Below are positions 23,017-32,239 of a stretch of DNA of 44,467 nucleotides, piece after piece. The translations under genes were made by a program, and so were the position numbers. The first letter of the stretch is position 1; every line of letters begins with the position of its first letter. Origin of the DNA: a virus; IMG/VR virus record IMGVR_UViG_3300031999_000051, positions 1 to 44,467 of that record; one strand, given 5' to 3'. The notes under the pieces were generated by a model, which did no database searches, had not been told where the DNA came from, and was given only the letters and a program-made list of their open reading frames with translations.

Positions 23017-23424
23017 ATGATAGTTGATATCGATCTTAATAAAGTTTTAGACCAGTTTTGTTCGGTTTGTGGCGAAAAGAAACGGAAGTTTATCAGTCGA
23101 TCTTTAGGAGTGCCAAGTGTGATGTTTGAGTCTACCTGTAATTGTAACCGATTAGTTTATCGGAAATCTTTAAAATCTGAAAAAGAAATCTTTGATGAAC
23201 TACAAACCCCTTTTTGGAAAATAGCCGGTATGAAACCCAAACCCCACGAACAAAAATTAGAAAGATTGTTGAAATGGAAAAATATGAGTTGGGGTGATTA
23301 CCGCCGGTACAGGGATCATCTTGCCAGAGCTTCACATCCTTCAGCGATGCCCAGATTTGAAAATCATATTAAAAAATATAAGTGGAACAATGAACCAGCG
23401 CCATCATTCACTAAAAAAAGTTAA
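23017..23424 (+). CDS. Zinc-binding hypothetical protein, 135 aa
   Basis: The ATG at 23017 sits just after the terminator; the longer in-frame start at 22984 lies before its stem. C15-x2-C18 and C41-x-C43 suggest a metal site. The rest is basic and Trp/Tyr-rich (WKNMSWGDYRRYRDHLARA). It overlaps the next gene by 35 bases. Function unknown. Confidence 0.55.
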   Translation: MIVDIDLNKVLDQFCSVCGEKKRKFISRSLGVPSVMFESTCNCNRLVYRKSLKSEKEIFDELQTPFWKIAGMKPKPHEQKLERLLKWKNMSWGDYRRYRDHLARASHPSAMPRFENHIKKYKWNNEPAPSFTKKS

Positions 23425-23659
23425 ACCATATAAGCAGTTTTTAAGTGAACAGAAATTCTTCTTTCCGGAAATTCTATCTAATGATATGCGGGCGGATAAT
23501 AAAAAGATTATCAAGATTACCATTAATGGCAAAGTCTATGAGGTTTTAACCGGGGAGATAACAACAGTTGCTTATGAAACCTTTTGTCTTTTAAAAGATA
23601 ACGGCATTATTACGGATGACGGCAGGTATGAAATAGGAGGTAGATTTGACCCCCTATGA
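23390..23659 (+). CDS. Small hypothetical protein, 89 aa
   Basis: The ATG at 23390 (MNQRHHSLKK) is preferred to the upstream start at 23294, which lies deep in the previous gene. The C-terminal half (IKITINGKVYEVLTGEITTV) is beta-rich and resembles the end of the C2H2 protein at 31170, which also has TINGxxY. It overlaps the first glycosyltransferase by 14 bases. Confidence 0.5.
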   Translation: MNQRHHSLKKVKPYKQFLSEQKFFFPEILSNDMRADNKKIIKITINGKVYEVLTGEITTVAYETFCLLKDNGIITDDGRYEIGGRFDPL

Positions 23660-24710
23660 TTGGCTGGAACCGTTTAATTGGTGGGGGTGGAGCAATCCAA
23701 TCTCCGGTTATGGGATTGTTAATCTTGAATATGCGACTGCTTTGGAGCGGTTGACCGGTAAAGTTTCCTATGGTTGGGAAAGAAAAGAACACATCTTGCC
23801 TAAGAATTTTGAACAGTTAATCCAGGAACAGAAAGATATTTTAACTAAACCATATATAAAATCTTCTTTGGGCATTATTAAAACTATTCCCCAGCTTTTC
23901 TATATGAATAAATCTGATTTCAGAATCGGTTATACGATGGTGGAAAATACCAAAATCGGCAAAAGATGGGTGGAATATTGCAACCAAATGGATGCGCTTT
24001 TCGTCCCCAGTAAATTTTTAATCGATGTTTTTTCCTCCTGCGGAGTAAGAAAACCAATTAAAGTAGTTAAGCAGGGAATAAATCAGAAGAAATTTCCATA
24101 TTATAAACGAACCAAAAAAAACAAGTTTATTTTCGGTACTGTCGGTTATATGGATGACCGTAAAAACTGGCAGGATATGGTTTCAGCTTTCGGTTCGGAA
24201 TTTGATAATAATGAACCGGTGGAATTGTGGATTAAAAATAACAATGGTTATTTTATCAATACCCGGTTTGATGACCTGCGGATTAAAGTAATTAACCGGA
24301 TTTATAGTTTTGAAGAGATTCAAAGACTTTACCGGTTGTTTGATTGCTATTTATGTCCTTCTCATGCTGAGGGATCAAGCCTGACTCCCCGGGAGGCGAT
24401 GGCTACCGGCCTGCCGACGATTTTAACCAACTGGTCAGGAATGACAGAGATCTGCAATCCGCAGTTTAATTATCCCCTAACCCCGATTGCTATTAATGTT
24501 CCTGATATCCGGGGTCCGGAACAGCCCGGGTTTATGGCACAGATTGACATTTCGGAACTGATGTATTGGATGCGCTATGTTTACGAACATTGGGAAAAAG
24601 CGATGGAAAAAGGCAAAAAAGCCTCGGAATATATCCATAAGGAATGGAATTGGGATACCTGCGCCATTGATCTTTTAACTAAAGTTAAGGAATTAAAGGA
24701 GGGAAAGTGA
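23646..24710 (+). CDS. GT4-type glycosyltransferase, 354 aa
   Basis: The start is TTG with GGAGG about seven bases upstream. The protein has a GT-B layout: an N-terminal acceptor half beginning with GYGIVNLEYA, FIFGTVGYMDDRKNW (161-175) at the start of the donor half, and the E-x7-E motif EGSSLTPRE (242-250) followed by AMATGLPTIL. Such enzymes retain the sugar configuration and use nucleotide-sugars. It opens a chain of about 20 coupled sugar-modifying genes. The sugar and acceptor are unknown. Confidence 0.85.
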   Translation: MTPYDWLEPFNWWGWSNPISGYGIVNLEYATALERLTGKVSYGWERKEHILPKNFEQLIQEQKDILTKPYIKSSLGIIKTIPQLFYMNKSDFRIGYTMVENTKIGKRWVEYCNQMDALFVPSKFLIDVFSSCGVRKPIKVVKQGINQKKFPYYKRTKKNKFIFGTVGYMDDRKNWQDMVSAFGSEFDNNEPVELWIKNNNGYFINTRFDDLRIKVINRIYSFEEIQRLYRLFDCYLCPSHAEGSSLTPREAMATGLPTILTNWSGMTEICNPQFNYPLTPIAINVPDIRGPEQPGFMAQIDISELMYWMRYVYEHWEKAMEKGKKASEYIHKEWNWDTCAIDLLTKVKELKEGK

Positions 24711-25306
24711 ACGATTTTTTCGGATTTAACGATTGGTTTACCGCTAAATATTTAATTAAATCTTCCCAAAGATTTCATTCTTTTAAGGCAGCTTTGAATA
24801 TTATTCTCCAGCGGGGTTTTGGCAATATTGTGGAAACCGGCACGACCCGGATGGTTGATGACTGGGGAGCCGGGATGTCAACTTATCTTTTTGGCGATTT
24901 TGCCAAACATTACGGTAAGCACGTCTGGACGGTGGATATTTTATCCAGTGCGATTGAAATCTGTAAAAAAGTAACTGAGGAATTTAAAGACCAAATTACT
25001 TATACGGTTGGTGATTCGGTTAAGTTTTTAGAATCATTTGAAAGCCAAATTGACCTTTTGTATCTTGATTCAATGGATTGTCCGATTGAAGTTCAAGCCG
25101 ATTCACCTGATCTTTTGGCTTCCCAAAATCATCAGTTGGCAGAACTAAAAGCGGCCTGGGAAAAATTGTCCTATCATCCGGTGATTTTATTGGATGATAA
25201 CTGGTTTAGTAACGGTGGCAAGGCCAAACTATCTAAGGAATTTTTACAGCAGAAAGATTATTTATGTTTAATGGATTACCAGCAGTCTTTGTGGATTAAA
25301 AAATGA
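24707..25306 (+). CDS. Class I SAM-dependent methyltransferase, 199 aa
   Basis: The GTG start overlaps the previous stop and follows AAAGGAGGG. VETGTTRMVDDWGAGMST (about 43-60) is the glycine-rich SAM loop, VDILSS the acidic strand end, DLLYLDS and VILLDDNW later strands, matching Methyltransf_24-like sugar O-methyltransferases. Likely O-methylates a sugar in the glycan. It is coupled to glycosyltransferases on both sides. Confidence 0.7.
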   Translation: MNDFFGFNDWFTAKYLIKSSQRFHSFKAALNIILQRGFGNIVETGTTRMVDDWGAGMSTYLFGDFAKHYGKHVWTVDILSSAIEICKKVTEEFKDQITYTVGDSVKFLESFESQIDLLYLDSMDCPIEVQADSPDLLASQNHQLAELKAAWEKLSYHPVILLDDNWFSNGGKAKLSKEFLQQKDYLCLMDYQQSLWIKK

Positions 25307-26301
25307 ATATTTTGTATTTGTCGTGTCATTCGATTCTGGAATATTTGGAAACAAAACTGTTTACTGAGATGGGCCACCAGGTATTTTCTTTTGGTTCATA
25401 TATTAATTCCTGGCATCCCCATGATAATAAACGCCCGGGATATGAAGGTTTTTATTCACATAAATTAATTACCCTAGCCGGAAAATGCACCCAGGAAAAT
25501 TTAGACCAGAAATTAATCAATTGGGCAGACGTGGTGATTGTTATGCACAAACCGGAATGGATTATTAATAATTGGCAGAAAATGAAAGGTAAAACAGTTG
25601 TCTGGCGGACGATTGGCCAGTCAGTGCCGGAGATTGAAGGCTTATTAAGCTTATCCAGGAAAGAAGGTTTAAAAATAGTCCGTTATTCTCCTCGGGAAAG
25701 AGCTATCCCCGGGTTTATTGGCGAGGATACTCTTATCCGGTTTTATGTTGATGAGGAAGAATTTACTGGGTTTACCGGGGAAAACCCAGTAGTAATTACG
25801 GTAGTACAAAGTATGAAAAACCGGCTTAATTACTGCAACTGGGATGTGTTTGAGAAAGTGACCAGCGGTTTTAACCGGAGTGTTTACGGACCGGGGAATG
25901 AAAACGTGGCTGGCAATGCTGGAATTTTATCTTATGAGGATTTAAAAAAGGCTTACCGGACTAACCGGGTTTTTGTTTATACCGGTACTTATCCGGCTTC
26001 CTATACTTTAGGTTTTATTGAAGCGATGATGACCGGGATACCGGTAGTGGCAATCGGAGAAAGGTTAGCGGACATCAGACTTTATCCGATGCAAACTTAT
26101 GAGGTAGATAAAATTATTAAACATAAAGAAAACGGGATTTGTTCTGAAAATATTAATGAATTGCGGGATTTAATCAGTAGTTTATTGACAGATATTAATG
26201 ATGCCAAAAGGATCGGGGAAGCCGGCAGAAAAACAGCCATAGAATTATTTTCTAAAAAAGTTATTAAACCACAATGGGAGGCATTTTTCAAAACATTATG
26301 A
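25303..26301 (+). CDS. GT-B-fold glycosyltransferase, 332 aa
   Basis: The ATG overlaps the previous stop (ATGA). The N-terminal domain starts NILYLSCHSILEYL. The C-terminal part has YTGTYPASYTLGFIEAMMTG and IPVVAIGE, the donor-binding region of GT4-like enzymes. The overall length is normal. Specificity is unknown. Confidence 0.75.
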   Translation: MNILYLSCHSILEYLETKLFTEMGHQVFSFGSYINSWHPHDNKRPGYEGFYSHKLITLAGKCTQENLDQKLINWADVVIVMHKPEWIINNWQKMKGKTVVWRTIGQSVPEIEGLLSLSRKEGLKIVRYSPRERAIPGFIGEDTLIRFYVDEEEFTGFTGENPVVITVVQSMKNRLNYCNWDVFEKVTSGFNRSVYGPGNENVAGNAGILSYEDLKKAYRTNRVFVYTGTYPASYTLGFIEAMMTGIPVVAIGERLADIRLYPMQTYEVDKIIKHKENGICSENINELRDLISSLLTDINDAKRIGEAGRKTAIELFSKKVIKPQWEAFFKTL

Positions 26302-26912
26302 AATTATTACTACCTATTTATCCGGAACCATCAAATCCTGCTTACTCGATGTACAACACGGGAGGTGTGGAAGTTGAAGTTGGTGAATTTCTTTATGGTT
26401 TGGTGAGGATGATTAAACCGGAAGCGATTTTAGAAACCGGTACTCACAAAGGAATTTCTGCCTCATATATGGCTACTGCCTTAAAAGAAAACGGTAAAGG
26501 AAAAATTACCACCTTGGAGTTTGAACCACAACATTGGGAAATAGCCAATAATATGTTTCAAATAATGGGATTGCAATCTTGGATTATTTCAAGTTTACAG
26601 GATGCTAGCACTTATCCGGTCAAAGAAAACGAATTTGATTTTATCTTTTTGGATACTGAGCCACACTTGAGATTTGCCGAGTTTTTGCGGTATTGGCCGG
26701 CCTTGAAGCCCGGAGGATTTGTGGGAATCCACGACCTTGGACCAGGGATGGGACAGTCAGGCCAAACTGTTAATGGGGTATTTAACTGGCCGTTTGGCAC
26801 ACTGCCGGAGGAAATGAAGCGGATTTTAAAAGAAGAAATTCAGAGTTTCCATTTTAAAACGCCTCGGGGATTATACCTGGGACAGAAGAAAGCGGAGGAT
26901 TTCTATGAGTAG
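26298..26912 (+). CDS. Class I SAM-dependent methyltransferase, 204 aa
   Basis: The start at ATG 26298 overlaps the previous stop and is preferred over 26274. AILETGTHKGISASYMA (about 44-60) is the SAM loop, TTLEFEPQH the ribose-binding acidic strand, FDFIFLDTEPH a later strand and GFVGIHDLGPG a conserved loop, as in Methyltransf_24/cephalosporin-hydroxylase-like enzymes. Probable sugar O-methyltransferase. Confidence 0.75.
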   Translation: MKLLLPIYPEPSNPAYSMYNTGGVEVEVGEFLYGLVRMIKPEAILETGTHKGISASYMATALKENGKGKITTLEFEPQHWEIANNMFQIMGLQSWIISSLQDASTYPVKENEFDFIFLDTEPHLRFAEFLRYWPALKPGGFVGIHDLGPGMGQSGQTVNGVFNWPFGTLPEEMKRILKEEIQSFHFKTPRGLYLGQKKAEDFYE

Positions 26913-27870
26913 AGCAGCATTATTACCTTCCAGAGGTGATCCGATTACCCTGCGTCTGGTTTGGCATTATTTTGAGACTGTCTGGCAGGATGAGGTGGAT
27001 AAACTGTATTTAAACGTTAATACTCCCTGTGAAAAATCAGTGGTTGATTTTATCCAAAAGTTTACCAAGCACCCGAAAGTGGTCTTTTCTTACGATGACC
27101 ATTCCCTGGACCACGGCGGATCCCTAACCAAAATGTTTAAACAAGGGACTGAAGAATTTATTGTTTTTATAGAAGATGACAGCTTGATTTATAAAAAAGG
27201 CGTACTTGATGCTCATTTTAAATATATCGAAGCCGGCGGTTTTGACGGCGTAGGGGCTTTACGTTGGTCCTGTTCCGGACCGTTGGTTGACCGGGGCAGG
27301 GAAATATTTGGACTTCGTGATGCAAAATATGATCCGGGCGGTTGGTTCTGGCCCTGTTTTTTCTTTGCCAAACGATCGGATCTTAACAAAACCGATTTAA
27401 ACTTCTGCGGCAAACATTGGAAACGGGGAGAGTTTATCGAACCGATGGGTTGGTATTCTCCGGAAGATATGGATTCCGATACGTTTGTCTGGATGAGTAT
27501 TCAACTGCGGGCTTTAGGATTGCGGTTTATGGAGATTCCTACGCCTTGTGATTTAGGTACTGGCTGGGTGCATTTGACTACCTTATCTTCTCCTATGGAG
27601 TATTTATTGACTGATGATAATGATTGTCCCATAGCTCTAAGGCATGGTAAGAGCGCCTATAAAGCCAGTCCGGTGTTGGCTGAAACCGGTGAATTTAATA
27701 AAAAAGTGGCCTGGATGAAAATCTGTCTGGAGAAATTCGATTATTCGGAAATTAAAGAATTTCGGGATGTCTATGAAAAAGCGATTGAACGGGCAATCGA
27801 CCGGTTTTCTGCCAATAGGAATAATATAGAAAATTTTAGAAAGGAGTATAAAAATGCGTTGGGCTTTTGA
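26905..27870 (+). CDS. GT-A-like glycosyltransferase, 321 aa
   Basis: The segment FIVFIEDDSLIYKKG provides a DXD-like metal and nucleotide-sugar site near residue 92. GVGALRWSCSGPLVDRG and FFFAKRSDL follow, as in small GT-A transferases that carry no membrane anchor. It is a paralogue of the protein at 28201, with the same GDP-x3-L-x3-W-x-Y start. It overlaps its neighbours at both ends. Confidence 0.65.
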   Translation: MSRAALLPSRGDPITLRLVWHYFETVWQDEVDKLYLNVNTPCEKSVVDFIQKFTKHPKVVFSYDDHSLDHGGSLTKMFKQGTEEFIVFIEDDSLIYKKGVLDAHFKYIEAGGFDGVGALRWSCSGPLVDRGREIFGLRDAKYDPGGWFWPCFFFAKRSDLNKTDLNFCGKHWKRGEFIEPMGWYSPEDMDSDTFVWMSIQLRALGLRFMEIPTPCDLGTGWVHLTTLSSPMEYLLTDDNDCPIALRHGKSAYKASPVLAETGEFNKKVAWMKICLEKFDYSEIKEFRDVYEKAIERAIDRFSANRNNIENFRKEYKNALGF

Positions 27871-28204
27871 TATTGACTCTGTTATCACTGCTAATCCTGA
27901 GTTTTTTCGCTGGTGGATTTATCACCTGAAGAAAAGCAAACAGGAGGTTTTTATCGTTACGGCTAGAAACCCGAAACGGGAACAAGAAACAATCTTTGAA
28001 TTGGAAGATTGGCATATTCCCTATGACAAGATTTATTTTATGCCAGACATTTTGCCAAGGGATTTTTCCGATCAAGCGATGTGGAAGAAAAAGAAAATAA
28101 AGGAACTTAAAATTGATATCTGGGTAGACGATAATTTCAAGATTTACCGGAGGGCATTGGGAATTAGTACTGATATTAAAGGAGTGACAAAAATTGAAAT
28201 ATGA
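27854..28204 (+). CDS. HAD-superfamily phosphatase, 116 aa
   Basis: Motif I is Asp6-x-Asp8 (FDIDSV), motif II TAR at 36-38, and motif IV VDDN at 91-94, the pattern of small HAD phosphatases related to 5'(3')-deoxynucleotidases and sugar phosphatases. AAGGAG precedes the ATG, which lies in the end of the previous gene. In this setting it could remove phosphate from a sugar or nucleotide intermediate. Confidence 0.75.
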   Translation: MRWAFDIDSVITANPEFFRWWIYHLKKSKQEVFIVTARNPKREQETIFELEDWHIPYDKIYFMPDILPRDFSDQAMWKKKKIKELKIDIWVDDNFKIYRRALGISTDIKGVTKIEI

Positions 28205-29142
28205 GAATAGCAATAACTCATTTTGACGGTGATCCGTTTGTTTTAGATTTTTGGTTGTATCTTTACCAACGGTTTTGGCGGGGAGAAGTGGATACAGTTA
28301 TGGCCGATGTTTGTTATGACCCGCAATTGGTACCCGACAGTGTTATCGAATCACAAAAGATTTCCTGCGGTCGTTTCCCGGAGATTGAGGTAAAGTGGAT
28401 ACCCAATTGTCAGGTGCCGGAACAATCTAACGTTGAACTGATTAAGAAAGTTAAAAAAGGTTTTCTGGTTTTGGTGGAGAGCGATTGTTGGATATTCGGC
28501 AAGGGAATAATTAAACAATATTTCAAATATATTGAAGAGGATTCACATGATATAGTCTGTGGCAATTACCGGCTTTGGCCGGAAAATGTTGATAATATTT
28601 TGGGTTATGCCGGTTTTATGCGCAACCTTTTTTTTGCCCGGAAAAAGTTATTTGAGATTATTGATTTGGATTTTTTCCCCAGATGTTCACCGGATGGTTT
28701 ATCCCTAGATTGTTTTGGTTGGATTTCCTACCAACTGGCCCGGATGAAACCCAGAGTTTTATATATCCCCAATAATTTTGTGGTTGATAACCAGAATCCT
28801 GGTGAATTTATCCAGAATAAGTGGCTGCATATCAGACAAATGAACTCCAGTATTTTGGGTTTTGGTAATTGTGGCATTTATCGGGGATTTGCTACTGGTG
28901 ATGAGAAGAAAATAGCAAAAGTTAAAAAAGAAGTAATCGGCAGTGAGCCAGCCGAATGGCAGTATTACAAAGCAATCGCCATGCGACTTTTAATGTTGGG
29001 AGTATTGCCAGAGAAAAAAGAATTAGAGGAATACCGCAAAAACTATCTGGAAACTATTAAATTGGTAATGGTCCAGTTGGGATTGGACCAGGGAAAGATA
29101 GCCAAGTTTAAAGCTTTTTACCGGGCGGTGATGGAAGTATGA
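28201..29142 (+). CDS. GT-A-like glycosyltransferase, 313 aa
   Basis: This is a paralogue of the 26905 protein. FLVLVESDCWIFGKG replaces EDD by ESD at the metal site, YFKYIEEDSHDIVCGN matches YFKYIEAGGFDGVGA, and FFARKKLF matches FFAKRSDL. The ATG overlaps the stop of the HAD gene. The changed metal-site residue may alter the donor. Confidence 0.6.
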   Translation: MRIAITHFDGDPFVLDFWLYLYQRFWRGEVDTVMADVCYDPQLVPDSVIESQKISCGRFPEIEVKWIPNCQVPEQSNVELIKKVKKGFLVLVESDCWIFGKGIIKQYFKYIEEDSHDIVCGNYRLWPENVDNILGYAGFMRNLFFARKKLFEIIDLDFFPRCSPDGLSLDCFGWISYQLARMKPRVLYIPNNFVVDNQNPGEFIQNKWLHIRQMNSSILGFGNCGIYRGFATGDEKKIAKVKKEVIGSEPAEWQYYKAIAMRLLMLGVLPEKKELEEYRKNYLETIKLVMVQLGLDQGKIAKFKAFYRAVMEV

Positions 29143-30089
29143 TTAATGTTTTGAGCTACTGGCACCATAGCGATCTTTGGTGGTCTTTACAGCTTTTGTG
29201 TAATCGGTTGGGATTTACCCTATCCCGGATGGTGGGAATGGAATGGTACGAAAAAGGCTTTTTTGATATTTATGATCCCCAGATTTACGCCCATAAATAT
29301 TTAGTAGATGATGTGGGGCTTTACCAGCGCTTGGATCCGGACTTTCCCTCGGAAAAGACTTTAAATTTTAAGTCGGCTTTAGAAACTCCAATAGACATTA
29401 TTTTATGTTCTAATCGGGAGACAGAGAGGCCATTATGGGATTTTGCCCGCAAGCATAAACCAAATGCCAAACTGATCCGCCAGGTTGGCAATATGCTGGA
29501 TACGGTGGATATCCAGAAATACCCCCATACTTTATATTCTGACAAACAGAGTTTTGAGGAAAACCAGGGCCATAAGATTTTATACCATCAGGAATTTAGG
29601 ATGGATTTGTTTACCTACCAACTATCGGTGAATAAGAATAGAATTTATACTTTTCAGAATGACTATCATCAGTATAAGCCAGCGGAAGTGTTTTCTAACC
29701 AGTTAAAACAGAAATTTCCAGATTATATTTTGAAAGAATACGGCCGGAATACTACCGGCGGTTTTATTTTTCCCAAAAGAGATTATATCCGGGCGATCCG
29801 GGAAGCTAGTTTTATCTGGCAAGTAAAGCATTGGGAGGGTTATTCCCATAATATTCATTCTTCTTTTGCTTTAGGCCGGCCCATGATTCTGCGGCGTGAA
29901 GATATTAAAGGTAAGATTTTTGAGCCTTTGTGCGATGAAACTACCACTATATTTACCGACCAGTTGGAACGGATAAGGACTATAGATTTACAGGATATGT
30001 CAGCCAACTGCCGGATCAGGTTTGAAAATACAGTCAATTTTGATAAAGAAGCAGAAGAATTAAAAAAGTTCTTTGAGTTGGTTTTATGA
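29139..30089 (+). CDS. GT-B-like glycosyltransferase, 316 aa
   Basis: It starts HHSDLWWSLQLLCNRLG, shared with the next protein. AKLIRQVGNMLDTVDI, ILYHQEFRMDLF, and HNIHSSFALGRPMILRRED near the C-terminus are typical of a donor-binding half. Family recognition is at the fold level only. The ATGA overlaps mark coupling on both sides. Confidence 0.6.
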   Translation: MINVLSYWHHSDLWWSLQLLCNRLGFTLSRMVGMEWYEKGFFDIYDPQIYAHKYLVDDVGLYQRLDPDFPSEKTLNFKSALETPIDIILCSNRETERPLWDFARKHKPNAKLIRQVGNMLDTVDIQKYPHTLYSDKQSFEENQGHKILYHQEFRMDLFTYQLSVNKNRIYTFQNDYHQYKPAEVFSNQLKQKFPDYILKEYGRNTTGGFIFPKRDYIRAIREASFIWQVKHWEGYSHNIHSSFALGRPMILRREDIKGKIFEPLCDETTTIFTDQLERIRTIDLQDMSANCRIRFENTVNFDKEAEELKKFFELVL

Positions 30090-31123
30090 ATGTATTTTGT
30101 GATAAACATCATATTGGTCTTTTATATTCTTTACAACTTTTGTTTGAAAAACGCTTAGGCTGGAATTTATATACTCCGATTGGTGAAGAATGGTTTACTT
30201 CCGGCTTTTGGAAAATAGCCGAGCCTTACGGAAATCATCCATCTACTATTAGCCAATTTTTATCTTTAAATAATACTTACCAGCCGACTCTCCAAATGCC
30301 TTCCCAAAGTACGATTACCAAAGAAAAGCTTAATTATTATGAAATCTTAGATTCCCAGAATAATACTACTCATAAAGCGATTACTTTAGAACAGTTTAAG
30401 CAGATGTCGATTGATATTGTGATTGCTTCAATCCCGGATCATATTGAACCATATAAGAGACTTATTAGTTTATACCAACCGAAAGCTAAATTTATTTTCC
30501 AGATGGGTAATATGTTTGGATTGGATTTTTCTGCGATCCCGAATTTAATGGCTTCAACCATGCCGTTTACCGTTTCTTGTAATGCTATTTTCTACCATCA
30601 GGAATTTGACTTAAATATTTTTAAGTATGTACCGGTAACCGGAAAAAAGAAAATCAGCAGTTTTGTCCACTGTTTGCCGGAAAGGGAAGTTTATGCCAGT
30701 TATAGAAATTCTTTACCGGAGTTTAATTTTAAAGCTTATGGCGCTGGTTGTCCGGACGAAGCGATAACTGCCAGCCGTGACGTAGCCAAAACCATGCAGG
30801 AATCTGATTTTGGCTGGCATATCAAACCCGGCGGTGATGGTTATGGTCATACTATCCATAATTGGTTTGCTTGCGGTCGGCCGGTGATCACCCGTCGTAG
30901 TGATTATGCTGACAAACTAGCCGGGAGTTTACTGGAAGATGGAGTAACTTGCATTGATCTTGAAAAACGTGGGTTTGAGGACAATTTAAGGTATATAAAA
31001 GAATACTCTGAAGCAGAAAAGCTTCAGAAATTGGCTTTAAATGCGTCTAACAGATTCAAGAATACGGTTAATTTTGATTCTGAAGAGCAAAAAATCAAGG
31101 ATTTTCTATTTAGCATTATCTAG
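30086..31123 (+). CDS. GT-B-like glycosyltransferase, paralogue of 29139, 345 aa
   Basis: The N-terminus HHIGLLYSLQLLFEKRLG, AKFIFQMGNMFGLDF, IFYHQEFDLNIF and HTIHNWFACGRPVITRRSD align with the preceding protein, so the pair arose by tandem duplication. The stop codon TAG lies inside the recurring regulatory element. This gene ends the first coupled run of the cassette. Confidence 0.6.
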   Translation: MNVFCDKHHIGLLYSLQLLFEKRLGWNLYTPIGEEWFTSGFWKIAEPYGNHPSTISQFLSLNNTYQPTLQMPSQSTITKEKLNYYEILDSQNNTTHKAITLEQFKQMSIDIVIASIPDHIEPYKRLISLYQPKAKFIFQMGNMFGLDFSAIPNLMASTMPFTVSCNAIFYHQEFDLNIFKYVPVTGKKKISSFVHCLPEREVYASYRNSLPEFNFKAYGAGCPDEAITASRDVAKTMQESDFGWHIKPGGDGYGHTIHNWFACGRPVITRRSDYADKLAGSLLEDGVTCIDLEKRGFEDNLRYIKEYSEAEKLQKLALNASNRFKNTVNFDSEEQKIKDFLFSII

Positions 31124-31146
31124 TGTCAAAAAATGGTCAATTTAAT
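31113..31146 (+). promoter_or_regulatory. Recurring element at the break in the cassette
   Basis: ATTATCTAGTGTCAA begins at 31115, with TAGTGT at 31121-31126 overlapping the stop codon. TAATAC/TACAGT about 16-19 bases downstream could serve as -10. The next gene, a C2H2 zinc-finger protein, has a normal ribosome-binding site, so an internal promoter for the second half of the cassette is likely. Confidence 0.4.
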
Positions 31147-31169
31147 ACAGTGAAGGGAGGTGAAGACTT

Positions 31170-31454
31170 ATGCCAACTAATTTAATGATTTGTGAAATAT
31201 GCGGCAAGAAATATATCAACAGGGACTATTTTAAACGCCATATGGAAAATGATCATAAATCAACACCGGTAGTAGAAACGCCGGTGGTAGCTGAAATTCC
31301 GACAACAATTACTTTGCATTTTGCCGATCCGGTGGAAGTAACGATTAATGGAATCCATTATAGCGGAAAAGAAATGAAGGTAGCCAATATGGAGATAGCT
31401 TCGGAGATTGTCAGGATTGCCAAAGAAGCCTATGGAGAACATATTTTATTGTAA
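31170..31454 (+). CDS. C2H2 zinc-finger protein, 94 aa
   Basis: Residues 8-29 fit a classical finger: C8-x2-C11-x12-H24-x4-H29, with Tyr and Phe at core positions. The rest is Val/Thr-rich then beta-rich (ITLHFADPVEVTINGIHYSG). AAGGGAGGTG precedes the ATG. Bacterial and phage C2H2 fingers are uncommon; it may regulate the cassette or bind a partner protein. It stands alone between two glycosyltransferase runs. Confidence 0.75.
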   Translation: MPTNLMICEICGKKYINRDYFKRHMENDHKSTPVVETPVVAEIPTTITLHFADPVEVTINGIHYSGKEMKVANMEIASEIVRIAKEAYGEHILL

Positions 31455-31468
31455 AAGTAAATCATTAT

Positions 31469-32239
31469 ATGTTGAGTGTAATTATTCCGTCTCATAATGA
31501 AATATATCTTCAAAAGACGATCGACTCGCTTCTTAAAAACTGTGGTGGAGAAATAGAAATTGTTGTTGTCTTAGATGGTTATTGGCCGAAGATTCCTTTG
31601 TTGGAAGATAAACGGGTAAAGGTAGTTCATTTAGGTAAGAACCGGGGAATGAGAGGGGCGATCAACGCCGGAGTATTAGTTTCCAAGGGTGAATATATTA
31701 TGCGGACCGATGAGCATTGTATGTTTGGCGACAGATTTGATCTTCTTTTAACAGCCACGATACAAGATAACTGGATAGTAACTCCCCGGAGATATTTCCT
31801 TGATCCGGTAAAGTGGGAAGTCATGGATTTACCACCAGTTGATTATGAAAAATTGGTTATCCAGGATAACAAAAAGTTCTCCGGACAAAGGTGGGATTCA
31901 AGAACCGAAGAAAGAAAAGACATTATGGTTGATGAGACTATGGCGATGCAGGGATCCTGTTGGATTATGAAACGTAGTTGGTGGGATAAAGTGATCGGAG
32001 AATTGCAAACCGAAGGGTACGGACCGCTTTATCAGGATTCCCATGAAATGGTATTTAAAACCTGGAAAGCTGGCGGAAAACTGATGATAAATAAAAGCAC
32101 CTGGTTTGCCCATAAGCACCGGAGTTTTCCCAGGACCCACAATTACGGTACGGCCGAAGCCACTCCCGGTTGGACTTATTCTTTAAATCTTTGGCGTGAT
32201 TATTATTTAAACGAAATTGTACCCAAATGGAAGATATAA
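31469..32239 (+). CDS. GT2 family glycosyltransferase, 256 aa
   Basis: The start LSVIIPSHNEIYLQKTIDSL is the GT2 signature, IEIVVVLDGYWP binds the nucleotide, GMRGAINAGVLVSKGEYIM follows, and TDEH (80-83) is the DXD-like site. MQGSCWIMKR and DSHEMVFKTWKAGG complete the fold. Inverting transfer from a nucleotide-sugar is expected. It shares many positions with the protein at 35256. Confidence 0.85.
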   Translation: MLSVIIPSHNEIYLQKTIDSLLKNCGGEIEIVVVLDGYWPKIPLLEDKRVKVVHLGKNRGMRGAINAGVLVSKGEYIMRTDEHCMFGDRFDLLLTATIQDNWIVTPRRYFLDPVKWEVMDLPPVDYEKLVIQDNKKFSGQRWDSRTEERKDIMVDETMAMQGSCWIMKRSWWDKVIGELQTEGYGPLYQDSHEMVFKTWKAGGKLMINKSTWFAHKHRSFPRTHNYGTAEATPGWTYSLNLWRDYYLNEIVPKWKI

